In this document: positions 1 through 10,120 of the stretch, in pieces
Numbering within the stretch: the first letter of the stretch is position 1
How the letters are laid out: each line of letters opens with the position of its first letter
Source of the DNA: Cercophora sp. LCS_1
Taxonomy: Eukaryota > Ascomycota > Sordariomycetes > Sordariales > Lasiosphaeriaceae
Length of the DNA: 64,000 nucleotides
Assembly: GCA_036250225.1 (NCBI GenBank)
Contig: JAPZLL010000051.1
Span: 186,001 to 250,000, forward strand
Reading direction: 5' to 3'
Position numbers and translations under genes: made by a program
Notes under the pieces: generated by a model
Database searches by the model: none
Seen by the model: only the letters and a program-made list of their open reading frames with translations
What the model was told of the DNA's origin: nothing

Positions 1-359
1 GAGTTGACAACAGAGCTCTCCCTTTGGGAAATATGACGCCTTACCAAGAATACGGTCAACGAGACCGAGGCAGCAATTCCGACCAGAGTGGTACCAGGGC
101 GGTCTAACGTCACCCAGGAAGCCAGTAGACGCGCGAATGACACGAATGGCCCTACGGCAGGCACATAAGTCTGTAGTTTCTGGGTCAGTTCGCCTTCTTT
201 AAAGTCAAGAACGGACAACCTGGCGGAGTGGCCCTGGTAGGTAAGCTTATTATCTCGGGAAATTTCAAGATCATGAGCCCAGCGACCGGTGAGCGTATCG
301 CAATGATGAAGGCGGTGCAAACCTAGTGACTGGTCCAGGGTGGCTGGCGCGGTAAGCAT
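1..359 (-). CDS. partial unidentified protein at left edge
   Basis: A reading frame starts at an ATG at 359 and stays open to the window edge, about 119 codons without a stop. The translation has a polar first half containing LEISRDNKLTYQGHSARL. Its second half is apolar, with TYVPAVGPFVSFARLLASW and then a possible membrane segment around TLVGIAASVSLTVFLV. A donor-like GTAAGG sits at about 45, so the exon may end there. I do not recognise the family. The openness, the composition and the ordered change from polar to hydrophobic suggest real coding sequence, but the start is uncertain and an upstream exon is possible. It could also be a chance frame. Confidence 0.4.
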   Translation of the reverse strand, partial: MLTAPATLDQSLGLHRLHHCDTLTGRWAHDLEISRDNKLTYQGHSARLSVLDFKEGELTQKLQTYVPAVGPFVSFARLLASWVTLDRPGTTLVGIAASVSLTVFLVRRHISQRESSVVN

Positions 360-720
360 CGACAGACTCCCACGTCGCGACTCTATCGCAATCCTCGCAT
401 AGAGCATCCATCTTTGCTATCCAAGTCCACAGATATAGGTCGCGTAGGATAATGCGAGGAAGGCTAAAAGAAAAGGCCAAAGATTTTGCGGAGAGGAATG
501 GTTAGGGCAGAAGGCAGAAGGCAAAAAGGACGAGGGCCGGCGGCAGGCAATGGCGCCGCCAGCTTGGAAGGCCTTGACCGTGCAAACGCAAGTTGCTCTG
601 GGGTCGCAAGTGCAGTTGGTGAGGAAGGCGCGAATCAGCAGTGACTGGATAAGGTATGGACTCCAGCTCCAATTCTCTACCTACTAATAGTCTACCTACA
701 CGGGGATATATATAAGGGGC
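360..720. other. gene-free spacer
   Basis: It lies upstream of the left-edge frame and downstream of the broken dehydrogenase. A 69-codon frame on the minus strand (271-480) is not convincing. An AT-rich TATATATAA string at 707-715 looks like a TATA element but no gene start follows it closely on the plus strand. Nothing else is seen. Confidence 0.5.
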
Positions 721-1682
721 TCAACCATTGACGATGGTGCTGCCGTTGCAGTGAATGACTTGGCCACTGACGCACGAACTATCGGTTGAGGCAAGAAACA
801 CGACGCAAGTGGCGATTTCGCTCGGTTGGGCGGGACGACCCATCGGACTCGTGAACTGCTTCTGTGCATCCTCCGACATGGCCGATGGGATCAAGGGTGC
901 CCAAACCGGCCCCGGAGCGACGGCGTTGACACGAATCCCATTGCCAACCTGCTGATTGCTGAGGCCGCGGGTGAATGACACGATGGCACCCTTTGTCGAC
1001 GTGTAGTCGAGTAGATCGGGACGACCAACATAGGCGTTGATGCTGGCGTTGTTGATGATGGTGCTGCCCCTCTTCATGTGCGGGATTGCGTATTTGGAGA
1101 GGTAGAAGAAGGGATGGATATTGGTGTCGAATGTGTTTATCCACTGGTCCTCGGAGAGGTCCTTGATGTCTTCGACCATCATCTGATAGGCCGCGTTGTT
1201 GAAGAGAATGTCGATTTGGCCATCGAAGACACGGAGAGCCTCGTCCACAACCTTGCGGCAGTTTCCCCGATCCCGGAGGTCGGTTGGAAAAAGATGGCAT
1301 TTCTGTCCGTACCCTTGGACCCGCTTCTTGGTTTATTGGGCGTCATCCTCCTCTTCGGGGAGATAAGCAATCAGCGCGTCGGCGCCTTCCATAGAAAACA
1401 AAATGGCCGTCGCTCGTCCAAATTTCAGAGTCACCACCAGTGATGATGGCTTTCTTGCCCTTGAGCTTACCGGCGGCCTTGTACTTCTGAGAGCCGCCAT
1501 CACTGGTTGGGATCTCATCCCATAGCGGCTTCGGGTTAGGCATCTGGCCCTCCTTTCCTGGGAATCCCTGATCCGTGACCGGGATCTTGTGGCCTTTGGT
1601 GTATCGCGTCGGTACGAACATGCATCTCTTGGATCACACACTGGACTGGCTCACCTGGCTCAAACTGAGACTTGTCCGTCAT
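721..1682 (-). pseudogene. broken short-chain dehydrogenase/reductase (SDR)
   Basis: The three frames together carry a full fungal SDR of the glucose/ribitol-dehydrogenase (general stress protein 39-like) type. The start MTDKSQFEPGEPVQ is at 1682. The middle piece runs from MFVPTRYTKGHKIPVTDQGF to ITGGDSE, and the C-terminal piece contains ILFNNAAYQMM, the NNAS motif, the catalytic YTSTKGA (YxxxK) and a PMGRPAQPSEIA tail. The pieces do not join. There is an extra base near 1620, a second frame change around 1404 exactly in the nucleotide-binding TGGDSGIG loop, and a TAA codon at 1333-1335 just after the EEEDDAQ motif. No pair of splice sites repairs these. The 3' part (721-1330) is well conserved, so the damage looks recent, unless the assembly has errors here. 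Family function would be NAD(P)-dependent oxidation of a sugar or aldehyde; the substrate is unknown. Confidence 0.8.
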
Positions 1683-2724
1683 TTTGACTAATTGGCGGTT
1701 GTGAATGTTTAGTAGTTGATCAGGTAGAGTACAGGGCTACAATGACAGAGTTTCAATTTTGCAGGCTCCTGGTTTATATCGCAACTCTTCGTAGTTCTAC
1801 ACCGAGATGGAATGTATGACACCGCGATGTTCTTAGTGACGTCATGTACCCTATTAACCCGCGCATCCGCGCGACCAAATCAGAAAGGGACCTTGATTAT
1901 CTCCCCGTTTTGAAGGCCCCAAAATACGGAAAACTCAACGCCCCTCTTCTATGGATCGATGTACCAAAACAAGTCTTCATTTTGGTACTTGTCATACCGG
2001 TGCGCCAAGACATCGGTGACACGGTGATGGTTTGTTTACTTGCCCCTTTTCTACTCCCCTGTCATCACCACCTTGGCGCCTACAAAGACAGTCATGTTGG
2101 TAGCGTTGATCAAAATTTCTATAATACTTATAAAACTGCGTATCTCAGCCTCTTCAATGGCAGTGCCTATTTTGAACTGTTGTCGTCGTTGTTGAGTGCC
2201 ATTCCAGATCGTTCGGGTCTAATCACTTAACATGACGGCGACGTTGTGAAAACCGCCTTACTGGCGCTGCAGGCAACGGCACTATATACCAAATACTATC
2301 CAAGCATTTCACCGTTATAATGTGCATGACTATTGTAGTCTGTGTCTAGCCGTCTGCCGGGCCATCGCGCGGGCCCGTTGTGCTGTTCTGCCTGACTATT
2401 CTGGCTTTCAACGACGTTCCTTCCAGTGAAGAAAAAAAAAAACCCGCAGGTTTTCCGTGTACCCTCTTGGCTACTGGTTAAATAAGTCTTGCGTGCTGAT
2501 GATATCTTGACTTTCTTCTTCGCGACAACACCACCGCGACTTAAACTCAACCATTGTTCACAGCAACCGCGACACAGACACTGACACAGTCACCTCTCGT
2601 CTCTCAATCTCTTTCAAGACTCCTCGAATAATCCAGACAGGCCACAGTCTCAGATCCAAGAAATCAGACCACGCTACTCTCCAGTCAAACTTTGGTTGAA
2701 GCAAGGTCTTGACAGCCAGCGAAA
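1683..2724. other. divergent spacer before the rhodopsin-like gene
   Basis: It holds the upstream regions of the broken SDR and of the membrane protein gene. It is AT-richer than its neighbours around 2090-2330 and contains an 11-A run at 2432-2442. A 128-codon plus-strand frame (1844-2230) has no recognisable features and is not called. Confidence 0.5.
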
Positions 2725-4308
2725 ATGGATCCTCACAAGACTGTCCTCGTCGCTCCTCGTGGAGTCCACATCGACCCGCGCGGCCTGAACCTCTTCATCG
2801 TCCAGATCGTCTTCATGGTCTTAGTTTCCCTCGCTGCCGCCGCCCGTGCCTTCGTCAGAGTCAAGCACACCAAAGAGGTTGCTCTGGATGACTGGCTCAT
2901 GTTTCTCGCCGTTGTAAGTTCCCCATCCGAATCCGAAAACACAGCAAACTAACCACCTCGAGTTCCTCTACTTCGTCCATGCTGCCGTCACTTTCTGGGG
3001 AATCGTCCAAGCCAGCGCAGAGGGGCAGACAGACATGATCAAGGCCGAGAGCACCGCCCTCCTTTCGTGGTTCATCTGCGAGGTGATTTACGCACCTCTC
3101 TCGGCCCTCATCCGCACGTCCATCTCGCTCCTGTTGCTTCGCATCGCAGTCGTCAAGCTTCACCGGCGCATCATCCACGCCACCGTTGTTGTCGTCTGGA
3201 TCACGGCCGTTCTATACTTTCTCCTCCTGTTGTTCCAATGCTCGCCAGTTTCGTACTTTTACGACCAGATCCTCCCCGAAAGCCAAGGAAAATGCATTTA
3301 CTTCAAGATCGTCCCCGGTGCCACGGTGGCACATAGCATTATCATCGCCATGGCGGACCTCACCTTGGCCGTCCTCCCGGTCTTCATCATTTGGGGGGTC
3401 CAGATGAAGATGAAGATGAAGGTCGGCGTTGCAACTCTCCTTAGCATGGGGATTTTGTAGGTTCTAGTTCTACTCTGTAGATGTCAACTGTGGCGGAGAT
3501 TAACCAACATCCAGTGCGGGCATTGCCCTCATCATCAGAATCCCGGCGATCAAGTTTATCCCAGTGGCCGACGAGCGATTCATCGAGCAGGCAAAGTAAG
3601 TACCAGCCGATTGACTTGGCATAGCCAGAGGTTTTTGGCTTATCCCGAGGCCTGGAGACCAACTTGGGGCTTTGACTTCGGCCCGTGGTCTCATACGCAA
3701 TGCGTAGTGAGAAGACCAACAAGGGTCCTTGTGATTCCCACAGAGGCTTGTTGTTGATATGGGCTCCTCGGGCAAAGGGGGTTAGTTTCCACCAAGACGG
3801 ATTGCTAACTGGTGGCAGCGGAACGGCCCTGTGGAGTCTCATGGAGACGTCCCTGGGCCTCCTGGCCGGATGCGTTGCGACGTTGCGGCCGCTGGTCGGC
3901 ATGGTTGCCCGTTTTCTCGCCGGCAAGAAAGACGACGCCTGCGGGGACGATAGCGTGGCCTCGCGGGCCAAAGACAGACGGTCCGTCCGCCGGTCCCTGC
4001 CCATCGAGCTCCAGTCGCTTACCAGCGCTGAAGACGGTGGGTCAAGGATCGGCGGCGGCGACATGGACTCGGTGAGTTTGCGGCACCCTTGGCAGCACCA
4101 CACCGGCGCGGATAGCATCTTGGGGAGTCCCGCCCCCTCGGCAGTACACGTCCGGACAAGCGTCTCGGTCAGCAGAGACATACCGGACCAGCCTCGGTTC
4201 GTCACACAAGCGGGGGCCTTCCCGTTGGTGAACGAGCGAGTCGTGACCATCAACGGGAAGGATCTGGACCTGGAGGATACCGACCTCGGGGGGAACAAAC
4301 TCCTGTAA
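2725..4308 (+). CDS. fungal rhodopsin-like seven-helix membrane protein
   Basis: The spliced exons are 2725-2913, 2963-3456, 3515-3595 and 3819-4308, giving 417 residues. The first three introns show GTAAGT or GTAGGT donors with CTAAC or TTAAC branch sites; the last is long (223 nt) but has GCTAAC just before its CAG. Around residue 55 is a DDWLMFLA motif, typical of the fungal Rhodopsin domain family (integral membrane proteins related to the PTH11-like group). It is followed by apolar helices such as ATVVVVWITAVLYFLLLLF and HSIIIAMADLTLAVLPVFII, and by the closing GLLAGCVATLRPLVGM helix. A cysteine (FQCSPVSYFYD) lies in the usual extracellular loop. After residue 290 comes a polar cytoplasmic tail. 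No CFEM domain is present. Ligand and signalling role are unknown. The 3' end faces the DNA glycosylase gene. Confidence 0.85.
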
Positions 4309-4442
4309 GAAGCAGCCCGCTTCCTAGCGGGAGTATATGTATGTGCAGCTACCCGCAGCCAGGCTGTTCGATAAAAGCTTGAGCGTAATTCCCAGTCGGT
4401 TCTTTGCCCCCGTGATCCAACATCGTTCTGCTTCCTAAATCA

Positions 4443-5984
4443 TCAGTTGGTCCCACGTGAAAGTATCACCAAACCTCCCGTGTCATCATACCCAACACGC
4501 CCCTCATTGACAGCATTCCTCATCTCCTCCCCCATAATCTCCTTGTCTCCCGTCTCGGGATCCCACAACCAGCCCTCCCTCATCCACATCCACCTCAAAC
4601 ACGCCCTGAGCTCCTTATCCTTGGGCAAAACCCTCATCCACTCGGGCTGGAACCCCTCCCCAGCGCCGCGCCCATTCCAATCCTCCGCCCTCCCCAGTAG
4701 CACATCCCGACAGAAAATCCTCCATGAATCCAACGCATACGGCCCTGACGTGAGATGTCCAATCTCCCAGGCACATCCAACCGCCTTAGCATCCTCTTCT
4801 TCCTCACCACCAAACTCCTCCGCTCCCCTGACTCCCTTGCCATCCCCCAGTTTCGGATAGTTCTTCACACCGTACCTCTTGTCCTTACTCGGCGGACTTG
4901 TTAACCACGTCCTAGCATATCTCTGTATCTTCGCACAACGTACTCCCGACAATCCCAGAGGAGATATACCTGGGATGATTTCGTCCGGATCCGCCGCCGC
5001 AAGCTCCGCGGGACGAGGAAACCGCTCCATCAGCTGTCGAAAGACGGGAATAGCGACGGTTGCCTTGGTCTTGATCAAGAAGGTGACGGCAACGAGAAGG
5101 GAAAAGGGGGACGAGGCAAGTTCTTCTTGGACGAGGCCAAATGTCGCCGAGGAGAGCGGAGGGATGGGGAGGGATGAGACTGTGCCTGGTCGTGGGCGGG
5201 ATTTGGGGGTGCGGGGCGGCGTTGTGAAGAAGGGCGACTTGGTGGCGCGCTGTGGGTGGACTGTTGGAGGGGAATTGGCAAACTGGGCGAGCGTTGGCTT
5301 TTCGTCTGTGGCAGGTTTTGGCCGTGGTTGATGCGTATTGGCGTCTAAGGAGCTTTGGAATGGGGCGTTTAATGGTGGTGGAACATGGAAGCCCCAGTCC
5401 GCTGTTGTTGAACCGCCAGCTTGATCGCGGTCTGGATCTGGTGAACAATTGATACCATGTCCGCTTGATCTAGAGTCAAGCCTGGTGCCATCCGGTGTGT
5501 CCCAAAAATGAGACACGGTTTTGCCAGGGTTCCTTTGTCCAGAGCCGCTTCTCGTCGTCCCCTTGGGCCTCCTTCTCTGCCGTTCCTTTGCACAGTCGAC
5601 GTGATATTGCTGCTCTATTAACTGTGGCTCTCCGGTCGTGGCATCGCCGGGAACAATCTGACCCAGATATGCCACCAGATCCGTCTCGGGGTTTGCCCAT
5701 GGGTAGCCTGATCTTGAAGCTTCGTCTCTAAGTGCTGTGGCCCGGGCGAAGAGCATGTTCCACTCCTCCACACCATTCATGAGACTCAACCGAAGAAGCT
5801 CATCCCTGTTTTGCTGGGGTATACAATCTTGCTCAACGAGTGAATGTAGGTAGTTGCTGCTCGTCTCATCACCGACGTCGAAGCCGTAGAGTAGGCTGTC
5901 GGCGAGGTTGAGGCCAGGGCGTGGTGTTGGCCTTTCTCCGGGCATGGAAAAATACGCTTCGCTATTGAGTTTGCCATTAATCAT
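4443..5984 (-). CDS. MBD4-like HhH-GPD DNA glycosylase
   Basis: A single-exon frame of 513 residues counted from the first in-frame ATG at 5984. The frame is open further upstream to about 6068, so an earlier spliced start is possible. The C-terminal third matches the MBD4 glycosylase domain. A helix reading LLVAVTFLIKTKATVAIPVF is followed by the helix-hairpin-helix region ISPLGLSGVRCAKIQRYA. Near residue 419 comes GPYALDSWRIFCRD, whose Asp corresponds to the catalytic Asp of MBD4 (DSYRIFC). There is no methyl-CpG-binding domain; the N-terminal 300 residues are polar, proline-rich and probably disordered. Enzymes of this family remove T or U opposite G, that is, deamination products, in the nucleus. 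It is convergent with the rhodopsin-like gene (134 bp apart). Confidence 0.85.
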   Translation of the reverse strand: MINGKLNSEAYFSMPGERPTPRPGLNLADSLLYGFDVGDETSSNYLHSLVEQDCIPQQNRDELLRLSLMNGVEEWNMLFARATALRDEASRSGYPWANPETDLVAYLGQIVPGDATTGEPQLIEQQYHVDCAKERQRRRPKGTTRSGSGQRNPGKTVSHFWDTPDGTRLDSRSSGHGINCSPDPDRDQAGGSTTADWGFHVPPPLNAPFQSSLDANTHQPRPKPATDEKPTLAQFANSPPTVHPQRATKSPFFTTPPRTPKSRPRPGTVSSLPIPPLSSATFGLVQEELASSPFSLLVAVTFLIKTKATVAIPVFRQLMERFPRPAELAAADPDEIIPGISPLGLSGVRCAKIQRYARTWLTSPPSKDKRYGVKNYPKLGDGKGVRGAEEFGGEEEEDAKAVGCAWEIGHLTSGPYALDSWRIFCRDVLLGRAEDWNGRGAGEGFQPEWMRVLPKDKELRACLRWMWMREGWLWDPETGDKEIMGEEMRNAVNEGRVGYDDTGGLVILSRGTN

Positions 5985-6591
5985 GACTGGGAGGTGAGGA
6001 AGCTGTCCTGTAAGCCCTGTTGCTTGAACGTGGGGTATGGACTTGTGGTGATTGAGAAGATTAGTCAATTAAACCTTGCAGATGCACGGGAATGGCATTG
6101 GTGGCCGACGTAAGAGGTTGTTTTCAGATGAAACGGAATCATTGCTGAATGTTTGCCTCGCTGCCTCGTTCCTTAGTTGCCGTTACGGCGCCTGTCAAAA
6201 ATGCGTCAGTTTGGGCGCGAGGGGCGATGATGGTGCCGACGGGAGGGACACGCCGCTTGGCGCATTTGGGCTGGTGACGTCTCTTCGCATTTCCCCGTGC
6301 AACATCTGCCATGCAAATTAAAAACTGACCGTGCATTTGGGCTTCTAAAGCAGAACAACAATGGCAGGTAGTTCGGTCTGATCCAAGGAAAGAAAAAAGG
6401 TCTAGCTTGTATTGGGGCCGGAACATTTGATTTACACTCTACCCACTCCCCAGTTGCGACTCCCGCCCTGCTCCTGCCACAATGGCAACTCCTTTTCTCT
6501 CCCTTTCCCCGGCGCAGAGGCAACCGTGGAAGCCTACCGGAATATGATACATACAAGAGGGGTAAACCGATTGTCGTGGCTTCACCTAGTA
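5985..6591. other. spacer between glycosylase and cytochrome c1
   Basis: It contains the upstream region of the glycosylase gene and the 3' side of the cytochrome c1 gene. Overlapping short frames at 6139-6658 show no conserved features. Nothing else is seen. Confidence 0.5.
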
Positions 6592-7906
6592 TTAGTGGCG
6601 AGTGTTGGTGTTCTTCGGGGGGTCGTAGACAATCTTCCTCGACTTCAGCCATGCCCACTTGTATCGCTTGACCCAGACCGAGATGGCAAACAGAACGGAC
6701 GTGCAGACGAGAACCTTCATGCCCATCTTCTTGCGGTCGTCCATTTCAGGCTCGGCCGCCCAGTTGAGGAACTCCACTACATCCTTGGCCATCTGGGAGG
6801 TGGACGCCGGGGTGCCATCCTCATACTCGACCAGACCATCGTAAAGGACGCGGGCCATGGCGATACCGGTACCGGGGAAGTAGGGGTTGAAGTTGAGGCC
6901 AGCGCCAACCTGGGCGCCTGCGGGAGGCTCGTCGGGGTAACCGGTCAACAGGGCGAAGACGTAGTTGCAACCGCCGTGGCGGGCCTTGATCATCAAGCTG
7001 AGATCAGGAGGAAGGGCACCGTTGTTGGCAAAGCGAGCAGCCTCATCGTTGGCGTAGGGGCTGGGAAGGTAGTCCGAGAGCTTGCCAGGGCGCTTCTCAA
7101 TCTCGCCCTGGTCGTTGGGCTCGGTATCGTACTCGTTTTCCTCAGCCAGCGCCTTGGCCTCGTCGACTGTCAGGATGGTGCCGACAAGAGCGCGGTAGGG
7201 AACTCTGCTGAGCGAGTGGCAGGAAGCGCACACTTCACGGTAGACCTGGAAACCTCTTCGGAGCCTGGGGATCTCTGCTGTCAGCCGGGCGCGCTCCGGG
7301 TTGGGATCGGGGAAGATGGCGCCTTACGCTTGGTGGTCAAAGGTCTTGAACATTTGCTCGTGAACCCAGGGATACTTGGTGGGGTGCAGACTATATCAGG
7401 TGTAAGTATGACTGGACCCATTTGCTACTTGTCTTCGATTGTTGCGGTCGGGAGGAATATGCCTCAGGCGAGGTGCAACCTCGGCTCACGAGACGGGAAC
7501 GACCGGTTGTCGGCCACGAGACTCACCCTTCCTCTGCAGGCGTCATGGCGTGCGCGGTAGGGCCGTAGAGATGGTAGTACCAGGCGATTGAGCCCGCGGC
7601 AACCGTGGTTGCTGCAGCGGCAGCAATGTTCAATCGGAGGGGTGAGGCGTCGGCGGTCGATCCGGAGCTCGAGGAAGAAGCCGCACGCTGCGAGCAAGAC
7701 CCGAATTAGCCATGTAAACTTCTCAAAAGTGGTGATGCAGGTCTTTGACGCTGTTTCGGATGCAATTGGATACGGATTGTCGTCGTCGATATGATCATGC
7801 CATGTTCGGCAGCGATGCAAGGAAGACGCACCTTGGTGAGCTTCACGGCGCCATTTCTCGCGCTCGCGATTGCGCGCGTCGAGCGCATGCAGGACCTCGC
7901 CAGCAT
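6592..7906 (-). CDS. CYT1: cytochrome c1, heme protein of complex III
   Basis: The exons on the minus strand are 7832-7906, 7527-7687, 7328-7390 and 6592-7264; all introns are short and GT-AG, and the total is 323 residues. It is the heme c subunit of the cytochrome bc1 complex, which passes electrons from the Rieske protein to cytochrome c at the inner membrane. The N-terminus (MLARSCMRSTR) is a basic mitochondrial presequence, followed by an apolar sorting segment (AAAATTVAAGSIAWYYHLYG). The heme-binding motif CASCH lies in the last exon. The axial-ligand region GTGIAMARVLYDG and the C-terminal anchor (MKVLVCTSVLFAISVWVKRY) are intact. The C-terminus ends soon after the KSRKIVYDPPK motif, a little shorter than my recollection of the Neurospora protein. 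An ATG at 7906 is preferred because it begins the presequence directly. Confidence 0.95.
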
Positions 7907-8516
7907 TGTGGGCAAGCCTCGCGGAGCTTAGGGACGGGGTCGTGGTCGGGTTGACGGAGCAATGGCTGCCAACGTGGTGTTTTGAGGTTGGCGATGGCTC
8001 GAGCTGGCAGAGGTCGATGCCCTGAGGTTTCTTGAAATTCGGAATTCTTAGGAACTCCAGCAACCTGATTGGCCGGCCAATCACGCGCCTGCGCCGGCTC
8101 ATTGATTTTCCGCCCTTGTCCAGTTCGGGGTGAGCTTCAGTTTGGCGAGACGACCCACCCTTTCCTTCCGAGCGCGGGCTCCCGCCAACCCATCCGTCCG
8201 GGGTTCCGAGTGGGCAACAGTTGGCACTTGATCACTTATTTATCACCGCTCCGCTGGTTCTCCTCATCCTTCATTTCCTAATCTACCCCTTTTTTACAAT
8301 TGGCAATGTCACATTTTGATAAAGTTACAGCACCTCGTGGGTGGGCAGGTCGCGTCGAGCTACTAGCAGAGAGCGTGCTGTGTAGTGCTGTGTTCATAGC
8401 CTCAACGAAACACTGGTTTTTTTTCTATGTCCTAACGCCAGCCGCAGGTTCTAATGGAAGAAATGGTTGAGAGGACGATGGATTGATGACTCCAGTCCAG
8501 ATCAAGCCCAGGAGTT
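7907..8516. other. spacer (CYT1 upstream, DAHP synthase downstream)
   Basis: It contains the presumed CYT1 promoter and the 3' flank of the DAHP synthase gene. No gene, repeat or RNA is recognised. Confidence 0.5.
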
Positions 8517-9791
8517 TCACTGCTTGAGCTCTCTCCTCTTCTTGACCGCGTTTGCCAGAAGATCCAGAACGGAAGTGGTATCTTCCCATCCGATACAGGC
8601 ATCGGTGATGCTAACGCCGTATTTGAGGCCGCACTTACCCTCCTTCGGGACCTTTTGGTTGCCTTGAGATGTGTTAACATGAGAACTAGTTCACTGGTGA
8701 ACGACTTACCCTCGTTGATATTGCTCTCGATCATGACACCCATGATCCCGTCTTCGCCCTGCGAGATTTGCTCCGCCAGGGTCGCCGCAACCTTGGGCTG
8801 GTTCTTGTGGTTTTTCAGCGAGTTGCCATGGCTGCAGTCCACCATGAGACGTTGCCTCAATCCGGCCTTTGCCAGCGCTGCTTTCGCCTCGGCAATGCTC
8901 TGGGCATCATAATTCGTACCCTTCGTGCCGCCACGCAGGATAACGAAGCAGTCTTCATTACCAACGGTGCCAACAATGGCAACTACACCCGGCTTTGTCA
9001 CGGACAGGAAGTGATGGGGATGCTTGACTGCGCCGATGGCGTCGATAGCAACGCCCAATGTCCCATCTGTGCCGTTCTTGAAGCCAACTGGGAAACTGAG
9101 GCCACTGGCCAACTCACGGTGAAGCTGGCTCTCTGTTGTGCGTGCACCAACAGCGCCAACACTCAACAAATCGGCCAGGAACTGGGGGCTAATAGTGTCC
9201 AGCATTTCGCTGGCAATTGGCATTCCCTTCGCCGTGAGATCAACGAATAGCTGTCTGCTGAGTCGCAAGCCCTTGTTGATTTGGAAGCTGTTGTCGATAT
9301 CGGGGTCATTGATGAGACCCTTCCACCCGACCGTTGTTCGGGGCTTCTCCAAGTAGGAGCGCATGACAATCAGCAACTCATCCTTATGCTTCTCTTTCTC
9401 CTTCAGGAGCAAGTCGCAATACTCGAGAGCGGCCTGAGGGTCGTGGATGGAGCAGGGGCCGATGATTACAAGTAGCCTGTCGTTCACGTCCGTCCCATTG
9501 ACCACAGAAACCACTTCTTCACGGCTGTCGAGGACGGTGCGCTTTGATTGTGTGGTTTGGGGGATCTCGTGCTGGAGCAGATCAGGTGGTGTGAGGGGGT
9601 TGTAACCACGAACTACCTGGAGTCAGTGCATAGTCTGTAGAATTGGCCGTGCGTAATTGCTTACTCCTCCAGTCCTCGCTGTCGGCCTTGTTGCCGACAT
9701 TCTTATTTTCAATATAGAAGGTCTGAAAGCATTATCGGTGAGCCAGGTTCTTGAAACTGACGCAATCGCCACTTCACACACTTACCGACAT
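8517..9791 (-). CDS. ARO3: DAHP synthase (3-deoxy-7-phosphoheptulonate synthase)
   Basis: The exons are 9786-9791, 9665-9722, 8710-9612 and 8517-8662, giving 370 residues. The enzyme joins phosphoenolpyruvate and erythrose 4-phosphate, the first step of the shikimate pathway to aromatic amino acids. Type I signatures are all present: IIGPCSIHD, YLEKPRTTVGWKGLINDPD, ARTTESQLHRELASGL, FKNGTDG, LRGGTKGTNYD and DCSHGN. The N-terminus (TFYIENKNVG...DWRIRGYNPLTPPDLLQHE) resembles yeast Aro3 more than Aro4, hence a phenylalanine-inhibited form is likely; this is inference. The coding part of the first exon is only ATG TCG, followed by GTAAGT. The third exon must use the acceptor GGTAG at 9613-9614, not the CAG four bases earlier, to give the conserved RIRGYN. 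Confidence 0.93.
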
Positions 9792-10120
9792 GGTGGTGGT
9801 GGACGAATGGAGTATGCTCTATACAAGATATGGCTTTCGGTTGAGCCTCAGGTCTAGGTGTCGAAGCTGGAAAGACTGTTGCACACAAATTCTTTTGCAC
9901 CGGTAGCGGGAAGATGGAATAAGACCAAATATCTTGAGCCATGTAATTTCTTTGGAGGGGCAAACGGGCGAGGCCAATGAGTCAAGGTGGGGCACCCACC
10001 TTAGCTTCGCGGACCGCGCCTTGCCCCGCACTCCGGGATCGCTGCCACATTACCTACCTACATTGAACAACCATGCACATCCCGCATCCGTTTTCAGACG
10101 ACCATGACCCCCGAATATCT
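9792..10120. other. spacer upstream of DAHP synthase
   Basis: About 330 bases between the DAHP synthase start and the stop of the AIG1-like gene, which reads in the same direction. No conserved frame or repeat is recognised. Confidence 0.5.

Noticed and set aside
1844..2230. 128-codon plus-strand frame
   Set aside because: AT-rich, no conserved motif, no splice-linked partner; best seen as promoter DNA.
3441..4298. 285-codon minus-strand frame opposite the rhodopsin-like gene
   Set aside because: It is the shadow of coding exons whose plus-strand translation matches a known family.
6412..7560. 382-codon plus-strand frame over the cytochrome c1 gene
   Set aside because: Antisense shadow of a well-identified gene.
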